DNA from: CAZNKU01 sp964573775
Lineage (GTDB): Bacteria; Bacillota; Clostridia; Monoglobales; Firm-18
Length of the DNA: 13,881 nucleotides
Direction: 5' to 3'
NCBI GenBank assembly: GCA_964573775.1
Contig: CAZNKU010000034.1
Span: 1 to 13,881, forward strand
Each line of letters opens with the position of its first letter. Position 1 is the first letter of the stretch. The notes under the pieces are model-generated. The model was not told where the DNA came from, searched no databases, and saw nothing but the letters and a program-made list of their open reading frames with translations. Positions 6,544-12,021 of this stretch are shown one piece after another. The position numbers and the translations under genes were made by a program.

Positions 6544-6884
6544 TTACTTGTAAAGATAAAATCCGTTTCCTTTAATACGTTGTGATTCTGAAAATACTAT
6601 AAATGCCTCGCTGTCTATTTCAAGTATTTTGCGCTGAAAATCGTGGCTTTCGCCTTCTTTCAGAGCACAGAAGAGCATTTTCTTTTCGTCCATTGTATAA
6701 GCACCCACAACGTCAATAATTGTTACACCTCTTGGTAATGTGGAAACAAGAAATTTTGAAATTTTATCACCTTTTCGGTTATTACAAAAGCAATTCTCGA
6801 AACATTAAGCTGTGCTATAACAAAATCTATTGCATAGCTTTGAATAAATAATGCTATTGCACCGAATAGTGTGAGTTCAATGTT
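6544..6884 (-). pseudogene. Truncated, frameshifted YitT-family (DUF2179) membrane protein gene
   Basis: Translated on the minus strand, one frame gives NIELTLFGAIALFIQSYAID (6881-6822) and continues through VIAQLNVSRIAFVITEK, matching the last membrane helix region of YitT proteins. At the A-run around 6768-6773 the reading shifts. A second frame then gives GDKISKFLVSTLPRGVTIID, VVGAYTMDEKKMLFCALK and the tail KGNGFYLYK before the stop at 6546-6544: a typical DUF2179 regulatory domain with its RGVT and GAYT motifs. Restoring one A (GAAAAGG to GAAAAAGG) joins them. The N-terminal half (about 150-170 residues of the usual ~280) is absent and a stop lies at 6887-6885. The gene is therefore broken at both ends. 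A homopolymer sequencing error could explain the shift but not the missing half. Confidence 0.85.
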
Positions 6885-7101
6885 TCAAAAATCACTGAGT
6901 TTACAGCTGTTGTTTTAATTTTGCATAAATTAACTTTCTTTTTACAATTGTTGATGCGTAAAGTAAAATACTTTACAGTAAACTATTGGCTGAAACGCAA
7001 TGATATTTTTGTTGAAAGCCATTGCTTTCGCGTCAACACTGACGGTTTATTCTTTGTTAATCGGTATAATTAAAGTTCTGTAAGTGCATTGACCTTTACA
7101 C
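6885..7101. other. Gene-free spacer with small palindromes
   Basis: About 215 bases between the yitT remnant and the esterase gene. It holds a perfect palindrome GTAAAGTA (6958-6965)/TACTTTAC (6969-6976) with an AAA triloop. It also holds a nested hairpin in which TGTTGA (7010-7015) pairs with TCAACA (7033-7038) around AAGC (7016-7019)/GCTT (7024-7027). No T-run follows either one. A minus-strand open stretch of 34 codons (7058-6957) has no start or ribosome site. This may be the scar of the event that removed the yitT N terminus. I see no convincing promoter for lgt here. Confidence 0.5.
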
Positions 7102-7956
7102 TTATTTCTGGCTTTCTGTAACATCCATAATGTCGTTGAACCATCCAATGTAGTCAAACCACCTTATCAATAGGTCTTCCCACTGTGAAATATGGCATTC
7201 AACAGGGGTTGATTTTTGCGTAAGTCCCATTCCGTGTTTACCGTCAGGGAAGATGTGAACTTCTGCATTTATGCCTTTTTTATGAAGTTCTGTTGCATAT
7301 TCAAGACTGTGTTCTATGCTTACAACCTTATCCCCGCAGGTGTCCCATATGAATGCCTGAGGTGTAGTTTCAGAAACCAAAAGGTTAGGGCTGAACTTTT
7401 TGCGTGTGGCTTCGTCGTTTGTTTCGTCATAAACATCGCCGATTAAATTGTTACCGCTTCCGATGTGTGCAATGTCACGATTATAAAGATTTATAACAGG
7501 GTAACAAAGAATCTGTGCGTTGGGCAAAAAATCTTCCTTGTCAATTTCATCAGCACCCTCAAAGTCGATAGGATTTGAGTATGTGGATGTAAGTGCCGCA
7601 AGATGTCCGCCTGCTGATGAACCCATAATTGCAACCTTGTTTTTATCTATTCCAAATTTTTCAGCATAAAATCTTACAAAACGCATACCGCGTCTTGCAT
7701 CTAAAAGAGGTAGTGGAAAATGATGAGGTGCAACACGGTAGGCTACAACAAATGCAGAAATACCGTTTTCTGCCAAAAACCTTGCATATCCCTCACCTTC
7801 GTGAGGTGCTCTGTGATTATAACCTCCGCCTGGGAAAATAACTACTGCGGCATCTGACTTTTTAACGTCAGGTTTGTAATATGTAATGGTGGGAACTTCT
7901 TCACATAATCCCGGTGTGTTGTTCCACAATTTCATCTGTTCGGTATACAATTTCAT
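7102..7956 (-). CDS. Alpha/beta-hydrolase, esterase/lipase type (acetyl-xylan esterase-like)
   Basis: A 284-residue single-domain hydrolase. The oxyanion-hole motif PGGGY (42-46) stands in the place of the HGG motif of hormone-sensitive-lipase-like esterases. The nucleophile elbow is GSSAGG (112-117) with Ser114, the likely acid is Asp209 in CGDKVV (207-212), and the likely base is His241 in DGKHGMGL (238-245). There is no signal peptide, so it acts in the cytoplasm, probably deacylating imported sugars or other small esters. Relatives are annotated as acetyl-xylan esterases, BD-FAE-type feruloyl esterases or endo-xylanases; the substrate cannot be decided here. No carbohydrate genes adjoin it. 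The start is not settled: ATG7956 is only 2 bases from a perfect AGGAGG, whereas TTG7950 (two codons in) would have a normal 8-base spacing. Confidence 0.88.
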   Translation of the reverse strand: MKLYTEQMKLWNNTPGLCEEVPTITYYKPDVKKSDAAVVIFPGGGYNHRAPHEGEGYARFLAENGISAFVVAYRVAPHHFPLPLLDARRGMRFVRFYAEKFGIDKNKVAIMGSSAGGHLAALTSTYSNPIDFEGADEIDKEDFLPNAQILCYPVINLYNRDIAHIGSGNNLIGDVYDETNDEATRKKFSPNLLVSETTPQAFIWDTCGDKVVSIEHSLEYATELHKKGINAEVHIFPDGKHGMGLTQKSTPVECHISQWEDLLIRWFDYIGWFNDIMDVTESQK

Positions 7957-7958
7957 AA

Positions 7959-7964
7959 CCTCCT
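7959..7964 (-). promoter_or_regulatory. Ribosome binding site with unusually short spacing
   Basis: On the minus strand a full AGGAGG (7964-7959) is separated from ATG7956 by only TT. Spacing that short normally impairs initiation. The next in-frame start candidate, TTG7950, lies 8 bases from it. Either the gene initiates at TTG, or expression from the ATG is weak. Confidence 0.6.
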
Positions 7965-7991
7965 GACAATTTAAGTAAATATTATATTAAC

Positions 7992-8018
7992 AAAAAAACC
8001 TGCCGGAAAATCGACAGG
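7992..8018 (-). terminator. Terminator of tRNA-Gly
   Basis: On the minus strand CCTGTCG (8018-8012) pairs with CGGCAGG (8005-7999), with one G-U pair, and seven U residues (7998-7992) follow. It begins 5 bases after the CCA end of tRNA-Gly. A TATAAT (7986-7981) follows at the right distance to start the esterase gene, but I see no -35 box for it, so read-through from the tRNA promoter may contribute. Confidence 0.88.
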
Positions 8019-8023
8019 ATTTA

Positions 8024-8098
8024 TGGAGCGGAAGACGAGATTCGAACTCGCGACGTTCACCTTGGCAAGGTGACGCTCTACCACTGAGCCACTCCCGC
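8024..8098 (-). tRNA. tRNA-Gly (GCC)
   Basis: A complete cloverleaf on the minus strand. The acceptor starts GCGGGAG (8098-8092), the D arm is GCTCAGTGGTAGAGC, and the anticodon arm is CACCT/AGGTG around TTGCCAA-type loop bases with GCC at 8066-8064. The T loop is TTCGAAT, discriminator T is next, and CCA is encoded (8026-8024). It decodes GGC/GGU glycine codons. It is a single-tRNA transcript with its own promoter and terminator, divergent from typA. Confidence 0.96.
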
Positions 8099-8111
8099 AT
8101 CAACAGTGTTT

Positions 8112-8140
8112 ATTATATCCTAAAATTTTTTGTTTGTCAA
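8112..8140 (-). promoter_or_regulatory. Consensus promoter of tRNA-Gly
   Basis: On the minus strand TTGACA (8140-8135), a 17-base spacer and TATAAT (8117-8112), both perfect. The tRNA 5' end is 13 bases downstream of the -10 box, leaving only a few bases of 5' leader for RNase P to remove. Confidence 0.9.
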
Positions 8141-8143
8141 GTG

Positions 8144-8172
8144 TTGAAAAGATTTTGAATTTGTGATATAAT
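8144..8172 (+). promoter_or_regulatory. Sigma-A promoter of the typA-miaB-ylbF-mutS unit
   Basis: TTGAAA (8144-8149), a 17-base spacer and TATAAT (8167-8172). The -35 box is only 3 bases from the -35 box of the divergent tRNA-Gly promoter, so the two polymerases would occupy adjacent or overlapping DNA. The leader to the typA ATG is about 60 bases. No riboswitch-like fold is evident. Confidence 0.85.
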
Positions 8173-8239
8173 GATACGGTTAAATGGATTACTATGGAAA
8201 AATATAGTTTTTTGCTTTGAAGAAAGAGGGAATTTTAAA

Positions 8240-10063
8240 ATGAGTAAGGTTGAAAACTTAAGAAATATAGCGATTATAGCTCACGTAGACCACGGTAAAA
8301 CAACACTTGTGGATGCACTTTTGCAGCAAAGCGGTGTATTCCGTGACAACGAGCAGGTTGATGTCTGCGTTATGGACAGCGGTGATATCGAAAAAGAACG
8401 TGGTATCACTATTCTTTCCAAAAATACAGGTATTAACTACAATGGTATGAAAATCAACATCGTTGACACTCCCGGACATGCTGATTTCGGCGGTGAGGTT
8501 GAACGTGTACTTGATATGGTAGACGGTGTTTTGCTTTTGGTAGACTCTTTTGAAGGCTGTATGCCACAGACACGTTTTGTGCTTAAAAAGGCTTTGGCAA
8601 GAGATTTAAAGCCTATTATAGTTGTAAACAAACTTGACAAGCCTAATGCAAGACCTTACGAGGTTGTGGATGAAGTGCTTGACTTGTTTATAGATCTTGA
8701 TGCTAATGATGATCAGTTGGAATCTCCTACAATTTTTGCATCAGGCCGTGACGGTTATGCAACACTTGACCCAAGCGTAAAAACAGAGGATATGAAGTTG
8801 CTTCTTGATATGATTGTGGAAAATGTACCTGCACCTGAGGGTGATACAGAGGGTGCTTTTCAATTCCTTGCATCCAACATTGACTATGATGACTATATAG
8901 GCCGTATTGCGGTAGGCCGTATCCACAGAGGTTCTGTAAAGGTTGGTCAGAACATTACAATATGTAAAAAGGACGGCAAAACAACTAATGTCCGTGCCAC
9001 AAAGATATATACCTTTGAAGGTCTTAAAAGAGTAGAGGTTGAAACTGCAACAGTTGGTGACATTGTATGTATTGCAGGTCTTACAAATATTGAAATTGGT
9101 GAAACTGTATGTGCTCCCGATTGTCTTGAACCGTTGCCTTTTACAGAAATTGACGAGCCTACACTTTCAATGACCTTCAGCGTAAACAACAGTCCCTTTG
9201 CAGGTCAGGAGGGTGACTTTGTAACATCACGTCATATTAAGGACAGACTTGAAAAAGAACTTGAAACAAACGTATCACTTCGTGTTAAGGAAACAGATTC
9301 TGCCGACAGCTTTGAGGTAGCGGGCAGAGGTGAACTTCACCTTTCAATTTTAATTGAAACTATGAGAAGAGAAGGCTTTGAATTCCAGGTTTCAAAACCA
9401 CAGGTTTTGTTTAAGGAAATAGACGGTGTACAGCACGAGCCTATAGAACATCTTGTTGTAGACGTGCCTGATGAATATACAGGCGCAGTAATGGAAAAAT
9501 TAGGTAACAGAAAGGCTGAAATGGCAAATATGCAGCCTGTAAGCCAGGGTTACACAAGACTTGAATTCAAAATCCCTGCACGTGGACTTGTAGGTTACAG
9601 AAGTGAACTTTTGACAGATACAAAGGGTACAGGTATTATGAACCACTACCTTGACGGATATGAGCCGTATAAGGGTGAAATACAGATGAGAGAACGTGGC
9701 TCACTTGTAGCTTGGGAAGCAGGTGAATCCATAACATACGGTCTTTTCAACGCACAGGACAGAGGCAAGCTTTTCATAGGTGCAGGCGTAAAGGTTTACG
9801 AGGGTATGGTAGTAGGTGAAAATTCACGTAATGAAGATATTACCATTAACGTTTGTAAGAGAAAACAGCTTACAAACACACGTGCATCAGGTTCTGACGA
9901 AGCTTTAAGACTTGTACCTCCTGTAATTATGAGCTTGGAAAATTGCCTTGACTTTATTGGTGAGGACGAGCTTGTGGAAATTACACCTAAGAATTTGAGA
10001 ATAAGAAAGAAAATTCTTAATACAGAACTTCGTGCTAAAGCCAATAGTAGAAAAAACAAATAA
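8240..10063 (+). CDS. typA: Ribosome-associated translational GTPase TypA/BipA
   Basis: A GTPase of the EF-G/LepA translation-factor group that binds the 70S ribosome and supports 50S assembly and growth under stress or low temperature. It has 607 residues, the usual TypA length. G1 AHVDHGKTT is at 14-22, G2 RGITI at 54-58, G3 DTPGH at 76-80, G4 NKLD at 130-133, and G5 SG near 168. These are followed by domain II, domain III, the EF-G-like domain V (with GLVGYRSELLTDTKG) and the TypA-specific C-terminal domain ending in KNLRIRKKIL. ATG8240 matches the family N terminus, with AGAGGG 9-10 bases upstream. A longer in-frame start at 8171 overlaps the -10 box and is rejected. It is the first gene of the plus-strand unit; miaB follows 10 bases later. 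Confidence 0.97.
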   Translation: MSKVENLRNIAIIAHVDHGKTTLVDALLQQSGVFRDNEQVDVCVMDSGDIEKERGITILSKNTGINYNGMKINIVDTPGHADFGGEVERVLDMVDGVLLLVDSFEGCMPQTRFVLKKALARDLKPIIVVNKLDKPNARPYEVVDEVLDLFIDLDANDDQLESPTIFASGRDGYATLDPSVKTEDMKLLLDMIVENVPAPEGDTEGAFQFLASNIDYDDYIGRIAVGRIHRGSVKVGQNITICKKDGKTTNVRATKIYTFEGLKRVEVETATVGDIVCIAGLTNIEIGETVCAPDCLEPLPFTEIDEPTLSMTFSVNNSPFAGQEGDFVTSRHIKDRLEKELETNVSLRVKETDSADSFEVAGRGELHLSILIETMRREGFEFQVSKPQVLFKEIDGVQHEPIEHLVVDVPDEYTGAVMEKLGNRKAEMANMQPVSQGYTRLEFKIPARGLVGYRSELLTDTKGTGIMNHYLDGYEPYKGEIQMRERGSLVAWEAGESITYGLFNAQDRGKLFIGAGVKVYEGMVVGENSRNEDITINVCKRKQLTNTRASGSDEALRLVPPVIMSLENCLDFIGEDELVEITPKNLRIRKKILNTELRAKANSRKNK

Positions 10064-10073
10064 GAGGTTAAAT

Positions 10074-11462
10074 ATGATACAAAAGGTTACTGATGCTGAA
10101 ATTTTAAGACAAAAAGACATTTCGGCTAAAATCAAGGAACTGAATAGAGGTAAAAAGCTTACAGCCTGTGTAGTTACCTTGGGCTGTGTGCAGAACGAAA
10201 ACGATTCCGAACGTATACGTGGTATGCTTACTGAAATGGGTTACGAAATGTGCAATAATTCCAAAATTGCGGATGTTGTTATTTTCAACACCTGTGCAGT
10301 ACGTGAAAATGCGGAGCTTAAGGTTTTCGGCTTTTTGGGTGCTCTTAAAAATATCAAAAAAGAACGCCCTGAAATGCTTATTGGCATATGCGGATGTATG
10401 ATACAGCAAAACCATATTGTAGAACGTATAAAATCACGTTACAAGCACGTGGATATGATATTTGGTACACATTCTTTGCATCGTTTTCCGCAGATTATGT
10501 ATTCCGCAATGCAAAAGCGTATTATCGACGTTGAGGATACCGATGGTTATGTTGCAGAAAATATTTCCCGTGTACGCGGAAGCAATGTAATTGCAACCGT
10601 TTCCGTAATGTATGGTTGCAACAACTTCTGTTCATACTGCATAGTGCCTTATGTAAGAGGCAGAGAACGTAGCCGTTCTCACACCGATATTCTTGCAGAG
10701 TGTGAAGGTTTGGCGGCACAGGGTTACAAGGAAATAACACTTGTTGGACAAAATGTAAATTCCTACGGTAAGGACTGTGGTGAAATGGATTTTGCAGACC
10801 TTTTACACCTTGTAAGTGAAATTGACGGTATTGAACGTATACGCTTTGTGTCCGTTCATCCAAAGGATATTACAGATAAATTAATTGCAGAAATGGCGTC
10901 TAATCCGAAAATATGCAAACAACTGCATGTACCGTTGCAAAGCGGAAGTACAAAGGTTTTAGGGGATATGAACAGAAAATATTCTAAGGAACAGTATCTG
11001 GCTTTGATTGACAAAATACGCACAGCTATGCCGGGGCTTGCAATTTCTACGGACATTATAGTAGGCTTCCCTACCGAAACAAACGAGGATTTTGAAGACA
11101 CCTTGGATGTTGTAAAAAAAGTCGGTTACGATATGGTGTACAACTTTATATATTCCAAAAGAAACGGTACACCTGCTGCTAAGATGGACTTTGTTTTATC
11201 CGAAGAAGAAATCAAAAGCAACTTTGACATACTTGTGGATACTCAGGCAGAAATATTGCATGAACGTAATATGAAGCTTCAGGACGCAGTGGTGGAAGTG
11301 CTTGTTGAAGGTAAAAGCCGTACAGATGACACAATGTTAACAGGCAGAACTACGGAAAATAAAGTTGTCAATTTTTCGGGAAATGCTGAAAATATAGGCA
11401 AAATAGTAAATGTTAAAATTACCAGGGCACAAACCTGGGCACTTACCGGTGAAATTATTTGA
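10074..11462 (+). CDS. miaB: tRNA-2-methylthio-N6-dimethylallyladenosine synthase MiaB
   Basis: A radical-SAM methylthiotransferase that adds the 2-methylthio group to i6A37 of tRNAs reading UNN codons. It has 462 residues. The N-terminal UPF0004 domain supplies the auxiliary [4Fe-4S] ligands Cys38 (LGCVQN), Cys74 (NTCAVRENAE) and Cys108 (GCM). The radical-SAM motif CNNFCSYC gives Cys182, Cys186 and Cys189, followed by VPYVRGRERSRS. A C-terminal TRAM-type tRNA-binding domain ends the protein. MiaB is preferred over MtaB/RimO because of the YGCNNFCSYCIVPYVRGRERSR pattern (given here as residues 180-201) and the mutS neighbourhood. A basic extension of about 30 residues precedes the catalytic part. 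ATG10074 has AGAGG 6-7 bases upstream, starting inside the typA stop region. An upstream in-frame start at 10032 lies within typA without a ribosome site. Confidence 0.95.
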   Translation: MIQKVTDAEILRQKDISAKIKELNRGKKLTACVVTLGCVQNENDSERIRGMLTEMGYEMCNNSKIADVVIFNTCAVRENAELKVFGFLGALKNIKKERPEMLIGICGCMIQQNHIVERIKSRYKHVDMIFGTHSLHRFPQIMYSAMQKRIIDVEDTDGYVAENISRVRGSNVIATVSVMYGCNNFCSYCIVPYVRGRERSRSHTDILAECEGLAAQGYKEITLVGQNVNSYGKDCGEMDFADLLHLVSEIDGIERIRFVSVHPKDITDKLIAEMASNPKICKQLHVPLQSGSTKVLGDMNRKYSKEQYLALIDKIRTAMPGLAISTDIIVGFPTETNEDFEDTLDVVKKVGYDMVYNFIYSKRNGTPAAKMDFVLSEEEIKSNFDILVDTQAEILHERNMKLQDAVVEVLVEGKSRTDDTMLTGRTTENKVVNFSGNAENIGKIVNVKITRAQTWALTGEII

Positions 11463-11487
11463 GGAATTATATTAGGAGGAAAATAAA

Positions 11488-11874
11488 ATGAATGTATTTG
11501 AAAAAGCACACGAACTTGGAACAATGATTGCAGAAAGTGCAGAATTTAAAAGAGTAAACGAAGCACGTGAGGCACAGACGGCAGACAGTGATGCAGCACT
11601 TGTGCTTATGAACTATAACAGAAAACGTGACCAGCTTATAAAGGAAGCTTCCGAACCAGGTATTTCCAACGAAAGAATGCAGGAAATCCGCAACGAAATG
11701 GAAAAGGAAGTAGACAAGCTTAACAACAATAAAACTATTGCTGATTTTATGGAAGCAATGCAGGCTTTTAACGACATGATGGACCAGGTAAATGCAATAG
11801 TTGCATCATACATCAACCCAAGTGAAGAGGGCGGTTGTTCAGGTAATTGTGGTTCCTGCGGTGGCTGCCACTGA
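11488..11874 (+). CDS. YlbF/YmcA-family protein with cysteine-rich C-terminal tail
   Basis: A 128-residue, mostly helical protein of the Com_YlbF family. Residues 1-108 form the usual helical bundle with AHELGTMIAESAEFKRV near the start and a charged amphipathic helix at 60-80. In Bacillus subtilis YlbF and YmcA form a complex with YaaT that carries Fe-S clusters and directs RNase Y processing, affecting competence, biofilm and sporulation. Here the fold is followed by the tail CSGNCGSCGGCH (117-128), with Cys117, 121, 124, 127 and terminal His128, which looks like a metal or Fe-S ligand set. AGGAGG lies 8 bases before ATG11488. The gene starts 25 bases after miaB and is followed by the heptamer-repeat element before mutS. 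The family is clear. Whether it is the orthologue of YlbF or a paralogue is not. Confidence 0.88.
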   Translation: MNVFEKAHELGTMIAESAEFKRVNEAREAQTADSDAALVLMNYNRKRDQLIKEASEPGISNERMQEIRNEMEKEVDKLNNNKTIADFMEAMQAFNDMMDQVNAIVASYINPSEEGGCSGNCGSCGGCH

Positions 11875-11877
11875 TTA

Positions 11878-11993
11878 ATTGATAATTGATAGTTGATAAT
11901 TGATAGTTATGGATGAAACACAGAGTGTTTCTTTTAAAAGAAATGCAAAGCATTTCTACATTAGCTATTCACTAAACACTATCCACTATCAAC
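11878..11993. repeat. Heptamer-armed palindromic element with two inner mini-hairpins
   Basis: The left arm is four tandem heptamers of the form (A/G)TTGATA (11878-11905), which also read as an exact 14-base unit twice (11879-11906). The right arm is four heptamers TATTCAC, TAAACAC, TATCCAC, TATCAAC (11966-11993), roughly the inverse complement; the outermost pairs fit best. Between them lie two perfect 7-bp hairpins, 11915-11931 (loop AGA) and 11940-11956 (loop AAA), joined by TTTTAAAA. No T-run follows, so it is not a standard terminator. It fills the 147-base gap between ylbF and mutS, and no promoter is visible in it. It may be an insertion that tunes or processes the polycistronic message. 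Confidence 0.8.
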
Positions 11994-12021
11994 TAAAACT
12001 ATTTGAAGGGAAAGAATAAAA

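Noticed and set aside
8171..8239. N-terminal extension of typA by 23 residues
   Set aside because: The upstream ATG overlaps the -10 box, so it would precede the transcription start, and the family N terminus matches ATG8240.
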